Shown: one piece after another, positions 7,246 through 15,304 of the stretch
Numbering within the stretch: the first letter of the stretch is position 1
How the letters are laid out: each line of letters begins with the position of its first letter
IMG/VR virus record: IMGVR_UViG_3300032435_000026
Span: 1-40,934 of that record
From: a virus
DNA: 40,934 nucleotides
Strand: one strand, 5' to 3'
Notes under the pieces: generated by a model
The model's input: only the letters and a program-made list of their open reading frames with translations
Told to the model about the DNA's origin: nothing
Database searches by the model: none
Position numbers and translations under genes: made by a program

Positions 7246-8277
7246 ATGAACGCGATCGTCCGTAACCCATTCGACGCTGGCGGCTACTCGCTGGCGGAGA
7301 TGACGCAGGCCATCAATATCCTGCCCACCTTGTACAGCCGTCTCGCCGCGATCGGCCTCTTCCGTTTTGAAGGGGTGTCGCAGCGGTCGGTCATCATCGA
7401 GCAGCGCGACGGCGTGCTCAATCTTTTGCCGTCTGTTCCCTTGGGCGCGGCGGCCACCGTTGGCGGCCGCGAGGGCCGTTCCATGCGCTCCTTCGTGGTG
7501 CCGTGGATCCCGCACGACGACATCATCCTGCCTGGCGATATTCAGGGCGTTCCTGCATTCGGCGCGATCGATGGTGCGGACCCGCTTGCCGAGCTGGTCT
7601 CGCGCAAACTTGCTCTGATGCAGCGCAAGCACGCTCAGACACGCGAATACATGGAGATGAACGCGCTGCGTGGAACGGTGAAGGACGGCGCGGGCGCGAC
7701 GCTCTACAATTACTTCACCGAATTCGGCATCGCTCAAATCTCGGTGGACTTCGTGCTCGGCACTGCCGGGACCAATGTGCAGGCGAAAGTTCGAGAGGTT
7801 CTTCGGGCGATCGAGGACAATCTGCTCGGTGAGTCGATGTCGTCTGCTCACGTTCTGGTCAGCCGGGAATTCTTTGACAAGCTGATCAGCCATCCGAAGG
7901 CTGAAGAGGCGTACAAGTTCTTCGCGGCAACCGGTGCCCAGCCGCTTCGTGACGACATGCGACGTGCCTTCCCCTTCGCGGGTGTGGTGTTCGAGGAATA
8001 CAACGCGACCGTCACGCTCGGTGACGCTGCAAAGACCCTCGAGCGCTTGGTTCCCGCGCAGGAGGGCGTTGCCTTCCCGCTCGGCACCTTCGACACCTTC
8101 ACCACGTATGGCGCGCCAGCGAACCTGCTTGAGACGGCAAACACCATCGGCTTGCCGATGTACGCGCGCCAGCACCTCGACGAGAAAGGCCGCTGGATCG
8201 ATCTGATGACTGAAGCGTCGATCCTGCCGGTCAACAAGCGCCCGCGCATTGCGGTGCGGGTCCACACGTCCAACTGA
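7246..8277 (+). CDS. Major capsid protein, gpE family
   Basis: 343 aa, matching lambda gpE (341 aa). Typical regions include the N-terminal NPFDAGGYSLAEMTQAINILPTLYSRLAAIGLF, RSFVVPWIPHDDIILPGDIQGVPAFG, and the C-terminal FPLGTFDTFTTYGAPANLLETANTIGLPMYARQHLDEKGRWIDLMTEASILP. Chosen start is the ATG at 7246, nine bases after GGAG; an upstream in-frame TTG (7240) is less likely. Forms the icosahedral shell. Confidence 0.95.
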   Translation: MNAIVRNPFDAGGYSLAEMTQAINILPTLYSRLAAIGLFRFEGVSQRSVIIEQRDGVLNLLPSVPLGAAATVGGREGRSMRSFVVPWIPHDDIILPGDIQGVPAFGAIDGADPLAELVSRKLALMQRKHAQTREYMEMNALRGTVKDGAGATLYNYFTEFGIAQISVDFVLGTAGTNVQAKVREVLRAIEDNLLGESMSSAHVLVSREFFDKLISHPKAEEAYKFFAATGAQPLRDDMRRAFPFAGVVFEEYNATVTLGDAAKTLERLVPAQEGVAFPLGTFDTFTTYGAPANLLETANTIGLPMYARQHLDEKGRWIDLMTEASILPVNKRPRIAVRVHTSN

Positions 8278-8289
8278 TCGGAACCGCAA

Positions 8290-8607
8290 GTGAGCATCTT
8301 CGCCACCGGCATGAACACGATCTTCAACGATCCACACATGGCGGTGGACGCTCTCTGGCTGGCGGATGGCCAGCCTCCCGGCGTGCCGGTCCGTTTGATC
8401 CGTCGCGCCCCTGACGTTGAGACGCAGTTTGGCGCTGCGCGGATTTTGTCGGAAACGATGGTGTTCGATGCACGATGCTCCGAGATCCCCGCGATCGCAA
8501 AGGGCGACAGGCTGATCGTCGGTTTAGAAGAATTCACTGTCCAGGGCGATCCGAAGCGGGACCGCGAGCGGTTAACCTGGACAATCAACACGAGGCCAGC
8601 GTCATGA
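8290..8607 (+). CDS. Head-tail connector, gpFII-like
   Basis: 105 aa, GTG start at 8290. Position between capsid and tail-completion genes, small size and a beta-rich composition (PVRLIRRAPDVETQFG, GDRLIVGLEEFTVQGDPKRDRERLTWTI) fit the gpFII type head-tail joining proteins, which in alphaproteobacteria are often found in this spot. It would form the interface at which tails attach. The stop overlaps the next gene by four bases (ATGA). Confidence 0.7.
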   Translation: MSIFATGMNTIFNDPHMAVDALWLADGQPPGVPVRLIRRAPDVETQFGAARILSETMVFDARCSEIPAIAKGDRLIVGLEEFTVQGDPKRDRERLTWTINTRPAS

Positions 8608-9233
8608 GGATCACCCTGGACGTCTCGCCCTCGATCGCCTCAATCATGGCGCGCGAAATGGCAAAAGGCGAGAAAGCTGTCACGACTGCTTTGAAGCAGG
8701 CGGGCGAAGCCCTGAAGGCTGACTGGCGCTCGGAAATCGTCCGTGCTGGACTTGGTGCACGGCTCTCGCGCTCGATCCGCAACAAGTCCTTTCCCCGGTC
8801 TGGCCAGAGCATCAACGCTGCAGCATTGGTCTTTTCGAACGCTCCAAAGATCATCAGCGCGCATGAAGAAGGGTCCATGATCCGATCCCGCAATGGCGCT
8901 TGGCTGGCAATCCCCACACCAGCTGCTGGCAAGGGCCCGCGTGGTGCCCGGATCACGCCTGAACAGTTCGAGCGCAAATCCGGCCTCAAGCTGCGATTCA
9001 TCTATCGCCGCGGGCAGGCCAGCCTGCTCGTCGCGGAGGGCCGACTTTCCAGCCGGGGCAGCGTCGCTGCTTCGCGGTCTAAAACAGGCCGGGGCGTCGC
9101 AACGGTGCCGGTCTTCATCCTCGTGCCGCAGGTGAAGCTGTCGAAGCGGCTCGATCTGGGGCGCGCTGCTGATCGGGCGCAGAGCGGCATTCCGGGCGCA
9201 ATCGTCCGCAATTGGGTCGAGGACTCGGTCTGA
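8604..9233 (+). CDS. Tail completion protein, DUF6441-like
   Basis: 209 aa starting at ATG 8604, overlapping the preceding stop. The signature AGLGARLSRSIRNKSFPRSGQSINAAALVFSNAPKIISAHEEGSMIRSRNGAWLAIPTPAAG followed by LRFIYRRGQASLLVAEGRLS matches the DUF6441 family I know from rhodobacterial phages, encoded where lambda has gpZ. Very basic overall. Likely involved in tail completion or joining; the biochemical role is unproven. The stop overlaps the next start (TGATG). Confidence 0.75.
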   Translation: MRITLDVSPSIASIMAREMAKGEKAVTTALKQAGEALKADWRSEIVRAGLGARLSRSIRNKSFPRSGQSINAAALVFSNAPKIISAHEEGSMIRSRNGAWLAIPTPAAGKGPRGARITPEQFERKSGLKLRFIYRRGQASLLVAEGRLSSRGSVAASRSKTGRGVATVPVFILVPQVKLSKRLDLGRAADRAQSGIPGAIVRNWVEDSV

Positions 9234-9670
9234 TGACTGATCCGGTCCTGTCCAAGCGCGAAGCCGTTCTCGACGCTCTTCACGTCCTGCTCGCTGCCGC
9301 GCTCGATGCGCCTGTGCTGCGCGATGAAGTTCTGCCCGAGCTGCTGCCGGCCGACGGTCTTCTGATCATCCGCGACGGCGAGCCAGGGGATCCCGATGTT
9401 ACTCTTTCGCCTTTGACATATCACTACGAGCACCGCGCAGAGATTGAGGTCTTGGTGCAAAGCGGCAATGACCGCGCAGCACCTTTTGACGCCCTCTGTG
9501 TGCAGCTTGGTACCGCTCTCGCCGCAGACCGGACGCTCGGTGGCCTTTGCGACTGGATCGAGGCCAGCGCTCCGAGCTCCGTCGATCTGCCGATCGAGGG
9601 AGCCGAGGCGATCAAGGCGGCGGTCGTCCAGGTGACCCTGTATTATTCAACCTCTGACCCACTGGCCTGA
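9233..9670 (+). CDS. Tail terminator, gpU-like
   Basis: 145 aa, ATG 9233 overlaps the previous stop by one base. Layout is that of small tail terminators: an N-terminal helix (REAVLDALHVLLAAAL), a central TYHYEHRAEIEVLV strand, a helix with FDALCVQLGTALAADRTLGGLCDWIEA, and a C-terminal AVVQVTLYYST strand. Homologues in related genomes often bear the misleading label acyl-CoA transferase. It should cap the completed tail tube and meet the head connector. Confidence 0.75.
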   Translation: MTDPVLSKREAVLDALHVLLAAALDAPVLRDEVLPELLPADGLLIIRDGEPGDPDVTLSPLTYHYEHRAEIEVLVQSGNDRAAPFDALCVQLGTALAADRTLGGLCDWIEASAPSSVDLPIEGAEAIKAAVVQVTLYYSTSDPLA

Positions 9671-9712
9671 AACCGGACGCTGACCCACACCACAGATTGA
9701 GGAGACACCACA

Positions 9713-10654
9713 ATGGCACGAGCTCAAGGCGCGCGGTCGCAGATGGCGCTTGCGTTTGAAACGACATACGGCACCTCGCCCGCTTCCGGGTTTTTCAAGA
9801 TGCCCTTCGCCAGTTCAACGCTTGGCGCAGACCAACCACTGCTCGACTCGGAGCTTCTGGGTTTCGGGCGTGATCCTCTTGCGCCGATAAAGGACGCGTT
9901 GACCGCTGATGGTGACGTTATGGTCCCGATCGATGCGCAAGCCTTCGGCTTCTGGCTCAAGGCTGCGTTTGGCGCTCCGACGACGACGGAAGTAACCGGT
10001 GTCTTCACGCACGTTTTCAACTCGGGCAGTTTTGATCTGCCCTCGATGTCGATCGAGGTCGGCATGCCCGAGGTGCCGCGCTTTGCGATGTACGCGGGCT
10101 GCAAAGTGGACCAGCTGTCTTTCACGATGCAGCGGAGTGGATTGCTGACTGCATCGGCTCAGCTGGTCGCGCAGGGCGAGACCGTTGCCACCTCGACTGC
10201 TGCGGGCACGCCGGGCGCAATACCGCTGAAGCGCTTTGGTCACTTCAACGGCGCGATAAAGCGTGACGGGGTAACGCTCGGAAACGTGGTCTCCACGCAG
10301 ATCAACTATATGAACAATCTCGACCGTATCGAGACGATCCGCTCCGACGGCAAGATCGACGGCGCGGATCCGTCCATGGCCTCGCTTTCAGGCAGCATGG
10401 AGGTTCGGTTTGCGGACAACACGCTGATGACACAGGCGATCAACGGGACCGATTGCGAATTGGAGTTCTCGTATATCCTGCCAACAGGCGAGAGCCTCAC
10501 GGTCACCGCCTACTCGGTGTTTCTGCCGCGCCCTCGGGTCGAGATCGGCGGACCGCAGGGCGTGCAAGCCACCTTCGATTGGCAGGCCGCCACGGATCCC
10601 GTTGAAGGCCGCATGTGCACCGTCACACTGGTCAACGCCAGGGCGGATTACTGA
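9713..10654 (+). CDS. Major tail tube protein
   Basis: 313 aa, strong ribosome site GAGGAG before ATG 9713. Positioned between the terminator and the chaperone genes, as gpV in lambda. The beta-rich sequence with GVFTHVFNSGSFDLPSMSIEVGM, QRSGLLTASAQLVAQGE and VSTQINYMNNLDRIETIRSDGKIDGADPSMASLSGSMEVRF is typical of the phage tail tube family that forms stacked hexameric rings. The window's long tape measure gene is consistent with a flexible non-contractile tail. Confidence 0.88.
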   Translation: MARAQGARSQMALAFETTYGTSPASGFFKMPFASSTLGADQPLLDSELLGFGRDPLAPIKDALTADGDVMVPIDAQAFGFWLKAAFGAPTTTEVTGVFTHVFNSGSFDLPSMSIEVGMPEVPRFAMYAGCKVDQLSFTMQRSGLLTASAQLVAQGETVATSTAAGTPGAIPLKRFGHFNGAIKRDGVTLGNVVSTQINYMNNLDRIETIRSDGKIDGADPSMASLSGSMEVRFADNTLMTQAINGTDCELEFSYILPTGESLTVTAYSVFLPRPRVEIGGPQGVQATFDWQAATDPVEGRMCTVTLVNARADY

Positions 10655-10656
10655 TC

Positions 10657-11094
10657 GTGCTGAAGCTAGACCTCAACAAAAAACCGAGCTGGTTACAGCT
10701 CGCGCCCGGCGTCCGCGTGCAGCTTCTGCCGCTGACCACAGCCCTGATGGTCTCCACTCGCGGCGACCTGACGGTCGAAATGCTGTCCGACAGGTCCAGC
10801 GACGAGGACCGCGCACTGGTGTTTGCCAAGGCGCTGGGTCGGCGTGCTGTGATCGCTTGGGAGGGCGTGGGCGACGCAGACGGCGAAGTGCTGGACCTCA
10901 CGCCCGAGGGTGTCGACGCGCTGCTCGACCTCTACCCAATCTTCGACGCCTTCCAGGAAGGCTACGTCGCCAAGGGGCTGGTCTTGGAATCTGAAAAAAA
11001 CGTCTCCGCGCCCTCGCCGACTGGCACTTCAGCGGGGGCGATCGATACTGCGAAGCCTGTCAAGGCCCGTGCCCGGAATGTCCGGCGAAAGTAA
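10657..11094 (+). CDS. Tail assembly chaperone, gpG-like
   Basis: 145 aa from a GTG at 10657, three bases after the tube gene stop. It is the short product of the chaperone pair (lambda gpG) that holds the tape measure protein during tail assembly. Codons GAA-AAA-AAC at 10993-11001 contain the slippery heptamer A AAA AAC; ribosomes that slip back one base make the longer gpGT-like protein (see 11001-11321). Read through in the zero frame, the protein ends with a low-complexity basic tail (AKPVKARARNVRRK). Confidence 0.82.
   Translation: MLKLDLNKKPSWLQLAPGVRVQLLPLTTALMVSTRGDLTVEMLSDRSSDEDRALVFAKALGRRAVIAWEGVGDADGEVLDLTPEGVDALLDLYPIFDAFQEGYVAKGLVLESEKNVSAPSPTGTSAGAIDTAKPVKARARNVRRK
10995..11040 (+). 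promoter_or_regulatory. Programmed -1 frameshift signal (slippery site plus hairpin)
   Basis: Heptamer A AAA AAC at 10995-11001 sits in the correct X XXY YYZ phase of the gpG-like frame. Seven bases later is a 9-bp stem, CGCCCTCGC (11009-11017) with GCGGGGGCG (11032-11040), containing a single G-U pair and a 14-nt loop: the spacing and strength expected of a stimulatory hairpin. The -1 frame is open from here to 11321 and reads as a conserved protein. Confidence 0.88.
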
Positions 11095-11321
11095 ACTGGC
11101 CTCAGACCTTTGAGGGTGTGCAGGTCTGGGACTTGGTTGGCCGCTTAGGTGGCCAACTGCGCGCCACGCAAAAGACCGTCCTCGGCTGGGACATGGGTGC
11201 CGCTCTTGCGATGGCGCGCGCCCTTGGCATCAAGGGGATCGTGGCAATGGAACTTCTGCCCGCGATCGAGGCCGTGATGGTCGTCAAAATAAACGAGAGG
11301 ATTGGAGAGCAAAATGTCTGA
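11001..11321 (+). CDS. Frameshifted gpT-like extension of the tail chaperone
   Basis: Reading in the -1 frame from 11001 gives 106 residues: RLRALADWHFSGGDRY, then a cysteine cluster CEACQGPCPEC (three CxxC-type spacings, possible zinc site), VQVWDLVGRLGGQLRATQ and a C-terminal helix LPAIEAVMVVKINE. Combined with 115 codons of the gpG-like frame the fusion would be 221 aa. In lambda, gpGT recruits the tube protein to the tape measure. No good independent start exists: the only near start is a GTG at 11118 inside the conserved part. Overlaps the tape measure start by eight bases. Confidence 0.82.
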   Translation, partial: RLRALADWHFSGGDRYCEACQGPCPECPAKVNWPQTFEGVQVWDLVGRLGGQLRATQKTVLGWDMGAALAMARALGIKGIVAMELLPAIEAVMVVKINERIGEQNV

Positions 11322-13749
11322 AAAGCGCGTCTCCGTCCGTCTCGGCGCTGTTGGCGGCAACCAGGTCAAGGCCGAGCTGCGCGGCATTGGGGATGCCGGT
11401 GCCCGCGGCCTCGGTCGGCTGTCGCGCGAAACCGATATTGCGAACGCACGGCTCGCTGCATTCACGCGCCGGGCGCGGTTGGCGGCGACAGCAGCAGCTG
11501 CCGCTGTGGTCGCTGCCGGTGCAATCATGATCCGGTCGGGCCTGCAGACGATCGACCAGACAGCCAAATTGGCGCAGTCGCTGGATACGACCGTGGAGAG
11601 CCTTCAGGTACTCGAACGCGCTGCTGACCTCTCGGGTGTCTCGATGGGCGCTGTCGAGCAGGCCACGATGCAGCTGACGCGTCGTCTCAGTCAGGCGGCA
11701 GGAGGTGCTGGCCCGGCGGCGCAAGCCCTTGACCGCCTTAGTCTGTCTGCCAGCGAGCTGCAAAGCCTGCCGCTCGATCAGCGCATCGCTTTGATCCAGG
11801 AGCGGCTGGCGGAGTTTGTGCCGGAGGCCGAGCGCGCCGCAGTTGCCTCGCAGCTCTTTGGCGATCGCGCGTCCCTCATCTTCACGCGCATCGATACCGC
11901 CACGCTCCGCCAAGCCACCGCTGATGTGCACGATTTCGGTGTTGTCGTGTCGGAGCAGGACGCCGATCAGGTCGAACGGACTAACGACGCAATCTCCCGG
12001 CTCGGACTCATATGGCGTGGTGTCTCAAACCAGCTGGCGGTGGCTGCAGCGCCAGCGCTGGAGTCGGTCGCGGAAGCGCTGGCATCCATGGCGCGCGTCA
12101 CGGGTCCGCTCGGTTCCGCCATCAAGGGGCTGTTTGAAAACCTCGGGCGGCTGGGCACAACGGCTGGGACTTTTGCAGCCTTCATTGCTGGCCGGTTCGT
12201 GGCCGGGATCGTGGCGGCGACTTTCTCGATTGGTGGCTTGGTGACTGGCCTCGTTTTCTTGCGGGCGGCGCTGATCCGAACGGGCATCGGCGCTCTGATC
12301 GTTGGCGCAGGCGAGCTGGTCTATCAGTTCACGCGCCTCGTCGCCGGTGCGGGCGGGTTCGGAAACGCGATGGACCTGCTGAAGGACGTGGTCTCCGAGG
12401 TGTGGAACCGCTTCACGCTTCGGTCGGATGCAGCGTTTGCCCGTCTGCAAGGTGCGTGGTCAGAAGCCCTTGTCGGGATCTACAACGCGCTGCAATCGGC
12501 CTCGGACTCCGTGGTCGCCTGGGCCAACTCTACCGGGAACACATTCGAGGGCACGTTTCTTGCGGTGGAGGCTATCTGGGGCGCGCTTCCGGATGTTTTC
12601 CGTCGCGTCGGAGCGCTTGCGATCAATGGCCTGATCACGGTGATGGAGCTCGGCATCGCAGGCATCACGGAAGCGATCAATACCGTTCTGACTCTTGGAG
12701 GTCTGCGCCCCGAATGGGCAATAACTGCGCCCGACCTCTCGGCTTGGAAATCGGTTGTTCCCGAGGCCGTCGACATTGGTGGCCGCGCAAGAGAGGCATA
12801 CGACAGCGCTTTCTCGGACTCGCCATTCGAAGCGCCCGATCTGTTCGGTGGCATGGCGTCCGATGCGAGTGGCCGCGCGGCCGGGTATTCCGAGGCGGCT
12901 CGGATGCTCACGGAGGCGGCTTCGCGTCCAATGACCGCTTGGCAGGCTCTTCGCGCTGCCGTGACCGGCGCGGGCGCAGATGGTGCGGCGGCGCTGGAAA
13001 GTGCTGCGAACTCGACGGATCGGTTTAACGAAGCGCTGGAAGAAACCGAAGAAGAGGCTGCGAGCGCGGGCGGCGCCGCGCGCCAAGCTGGCGCAGACGC
13101 TGCAGCCGGTGCGGAAGTAGCTGCCACCGGTTGGAGGGCGGTTGCGAAAACGCTCAGCGATTACGCTGACAGCGCTGCGGACTTGGGGAAGGGGATCGGT
13201 GAGATTTTGACGGGCTCGTTCCAGTCGGCGGAGAGCGCGTTCAAATCCTTCGTGACCACTGGCAAGTTCGATTTCAAGTCGTTGATCTCGTCGATGCTCG
13301 CCGACCTCGCGACCTTGGCTTTCAAAAACGCAGTGCTCGGACCGGTCGCCAGGTTCCTCTCAACATCGCTCCCAGGCTTCTTTGGGAGCGTGTTGCATGA
13401 TGGCGGGATCGTTGGTGCGGCTGGCCCATCGCGGATGGTTCCGGCGATGGCGTTTGCCAACGCACCTCGCATGCACCAGGGCGGCTGGGCTGGGCTCAAG
13501 TCTGACGAGGTGCCCGCAATCCTGCAGCGCGGCGAGAGAGTGTTGTCGCGGGCGGAGGTTGCAGGCGGAATGGGCGGTGGTGCGGCTGACAGCCGATCGG
13601 TTGGCGTTTCCATCAATATTGATGCGCGCGGGGCGCAGGTTGGTGTAGCGGAGCAAATTGCAGCAGGCATTCGCCGCGAGCTGCCGGGGATCATCGATGC
13701 GACGCGTGCGGGCATAAGTGGACGCCAGTCGAGAGGGTATCGGGTATGA
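11314..13749 (+). CDS. Tail tape measure protein
   Basis: 811 aa, longest tail gene after the tip protein. ATG 11314 follows GGAGAGC. Alanine-rich coiled coil at the N-terminus, several hydrophobic helices around residues 280-330 (FAAFIAGRFVAGIVAATFSIGGLVTGLVFL), and the lambda-family C-terminal block near residue 630-720 (GIGEILTGSFQSAESAFKSFVTTG...LADLATLAFKNAVLGPVARFL, then HDGGIVG). It sets tail length and is ejected to help DNA pass the membrane. Follows the frameshifted chaperone gene as in nearly all siphoviruses. Confidence 0.92.
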   Translation: MSEKRVSVRLGAVGGNQVKAELRGIGDAGARGLGRLSRETDIANARLAAFTRRARLAATAAAAAVVAAGAIMIRSGLQTIDQTAKLAQSLDTTVESLQVLERAADLSGVSMGAVEQATMQLTRRLSQAAGGAGPAAQALDRLSLSASELQSLPLDQRIALIQERLAEFVPEAERAAVASQLFGDRASLIFTRIDTATLRQATADVHDFGVVVSEQDADQVERTNDAISRLGLIWRGVSNQLAVAAAPALESVAEALASMARVTGPLGSAIKGLFENLGRLGTTAGTFAAFIAGRFVAGIVAATFSIGGLVTGLVFLRAALIRTGIGALIVGAGELVYQFTRLVAGAGGFGNAMDLLKDVVSEVWNRFTLRSDAAFARLQGAWSEALVGIYNALQSASDSVVAWANSTGNTFEGTFLAVEAIWGALPDVFRRVGALAINGLITVMELGIAGITEAINTVLTLGGLRPEWAITAPDLSAWKSVVPEAVDIGGRAREAYDSAFSDSPFEAPDLFGGMASDASGRAAGYSEAARMLTEAASRPMTAWQALRAAVTGAGADGAAALESAANSTDRFNEALEETEEEAASAGGAARQAGADAAAGAEVAATGWRAVAKTLSDYADSAADLGKGIGEILTGSFQSAESAFKSFVTTGKFDFKSLISSMLADLATLAFKNAVLGPVARFLSTSLPGFFGSVLHDGGIVGAAGPSRMVPAMAFANAPRMHQGGWAGLKSDEVPAILQRGERVLSRAEVAGGMGGGAADSRSVGVSINIDARGAQVGVAEQIAAGIRRELPGIIDATRAGISGRQSRGYRV

Positions 13750-14339
13750 TCCAAGAACTTCCTTTGGTCCTCGTGTCGGGAATCCCACAACGGACGCTGG
13801 TGGCCATGACGTCGGCCGCCAGTTCACCATTCACAGGCGGGCAACAGGTGCAGGATTGGGGTGGTCGCTACTGGTTCTACCAGATCACGATGGCGCGTCT
13901 CCGGGGCCGGAATGCGTTGATCATGGATGCGTTCCTAAATGGCCTCGGCGGATTGGCCGGAAGGTTCATTTTTCGCGATCCTGCCATCGAACAAACCATC
14001 GCGGGCACGCCGCTGGTGGCAGGCGGTGCGCAGAGCGGCTCGTCGCTGATCACAGACGGTTGGCCGACCAGCGCCACGGTTATGCAGACGGGTGAATTCT
14101 TTTCGCTGGGCGCGGGTTCTGCAATGCGGCTGCACCAAATCGCAGCTGACGTGGACTCAAACGCATCTGGGGTGGCGACGCTGACGTTTCATCCGCCTCT
14201 TCGCGCAAGCCCTTCGGACAACGATGCGCTGAACGTAGCCAACCCCGGTGTTCTGCTGCGACTGACCGATCAGGCTCCAGCGCGGATCGGCGCTGTCGCC
14301 ACGTATCTTTTCACCCTATCCGCACGCGAGGCACTATGA
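13746..14339 (+). CDS. Distal tail protein (minor tail)
   Basis: 197 aa, ATGA-coupled to the tape measure gene. Signature stretches SSPFTGGQQVQDWGGRYWFYQITMARLRG and RFIFRDPA followed by an SLITDGWPTSATVMQTGEFFSLGAGSAMRLHQI segment match a family of short tail proteins found at this place in alphaproteobacterial siphoviruses. Probably forms the ring joining the tube end to the hub. Not certain which lambda protein (gpM or gpL) it replaces. Confidence 0.65.
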   Translation: MIQELPLVLVSGIPQRTLVAMTSAASSPFTGGQQVQDWGGRYWFYQITMARLRGRNALIMDAFLNGLGGLAGRFIFRDPAIEQTIAGTPLVAGGAQSGSSLITDGWPTSATVMQTGEFFSLGAGSAMRLHQIAADVDSNASGVATLTFHPPLRASPSDNDALNVANPGVLLRLTDQAPARIGAVATYLFTLSAREAL

Positions 14340-14899
14340 GCCGTGATCTGCCTGCAGCCATCACTGCCGCACTGGAGGGTGGCGACGCAATGCGTCTGGC
14401 CCTGCTGGTCGAAATGGAGTTTGCGTCCGGGTTCCTACGGCTCTGGTCCGGGCTTTCGCCGCTTACCTACGATGACCGCGAGTGGACCGGGGCAGGGACG
14501 CTGTTCGGCTTCGGCAGCGTTGAGGAGACCCGGGAAGTCGTCGCCAACGGTGCAACGATCTTTCTGTCGGGGATCCCGTCCGATTTGGTGTCTCTCTGTA
14601 TCAGCGATGCGCAGCAGGGCAAAATCGGCAGGATTTATCTGGCGGTCCTTGATGCCGATGGCGCTGTGGATGGTGATGCAGTGGAGCTGTTCGTCGGGCG
14701 GCTGGACGTGCCGACGATCAGCGATGAAGGGGCGAACTGCACGATCGCCATATCGTACGAAAGCCGCATGATCGATCTGGCTCGGCCGCGCGAGTTTCGC
14801 TACACGCACGAGAGCCAGCAGGTTCTCTATCCGGGCGATCGGGGATTTGAATTTGTCACCTCAATTCAGGGTCTCGAAATCACGTGGGGGCGCGGCTGA
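14336..14899 (+). CDS. Tail hub protein, gpL/DUF2163-like
   Basis: 187 aa, ATGA-coupled. Begins SRDLPAAITAALEGGDAMRLALLVEMEF and has LWSGLSPLTYDDREWTGAGTLFGFGSVEETREV and VELFVGRLDVPTISDEG, the pattern seen in DUF2163-like hub proteins of gene transfer agents and related phages. It precedes the DUF6950 and tip genes as in those tail clusters. No catalytic motif. The assignment rests on order and weak sequence similarity. Confidence 0.6.
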   Translation: MSRDLPAAITAALEGGDAMRLALLVEMEFASGFLRLWSGLSPLTYDDREWTGAGTLFGFGSVEETREVVANGATIFLSGIPSDLVSLCISDAQQGKIGRIYLAVLDADGAVDGDAVELFVGRLDVPTISDEGANCTIAISYESRMIDLARPREFRYTHESQQVLYPGDRGFEFVTSIQGLEITWGRG

Positions 14900-15303
14900 T
14901 GGCGCGCGTGACCGGTTGGGAATCATCCTTGGTGGCAGCTGTGGCTGGTGCGCGCGATCGGCCGTTTCAGTGGGGCACGCACGACTGCGCCACTTGGGCC
15001 TTTGACGTGCGGCTGGCGATTACCGGCGTCGACGCGGCAGCCGCATGGCGCGGCAGGTACCGGACCGAAAATGGCGCAGCCAGAATGATGCGGCGGTTGG
15101 GCTGCAAAACCGTCGCGGATTTGGCCAGCTCCATTTTAGGCGAAGCGCTGCCGACAGTACTCTTCGCACAGCGCGGGGACATTGCGCTGGGCGGCGTGGA
15201 GCAGGCACTGGGCATTTGCGTCGGCTCGGACGTCCTCTTCTTACAACCATCTGGTCTGGTCGCACTGCCGCTGCGCCTCTGCCTGAAAGCCTGGAGGGTC
15301 TGA
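14899..15303 (+). CDS. DUF6950 protein (NlpC/P60-like tail cysteine hydrolase)
   Basis: 134 aa; ATG 14899 overlaps the previous stop (TGATG). Contains FQWGTHDCATWAFD near residues 25-38, the W-G-x-x-D-C catalytic cysteine motif of DUF6950 and NlpC/P60-like proteins. In tail clusters such a protein sits next to the tip protein, as lambda gpK. The expected later histidine is not evident: the second half (FAQRGDIALGG) gives the usual QRGDI strand but no clear catalytic His, so peptidoglycan cleavage is inferred and may be lost. Confidence 0.72.
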   Translation: MARVTGWESSLVAAVAGARDRPFQWGTHDCATWAFDVRLAITGVDAAAAWRGRYRTENGAARMMRRLGCKTVADLASSILGEALPTVLFAQRGDIALGGVEQALGICVGSDVLFLQPSGLVALPLRLCLKAWRV

Positions 15304-15304
15304 A

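Noticed and set aside
7006-8337. 443-codon minus-strand open frame opposite the capsid gene
   Set aside because: Antisense shadow of decoration and capsid genes.
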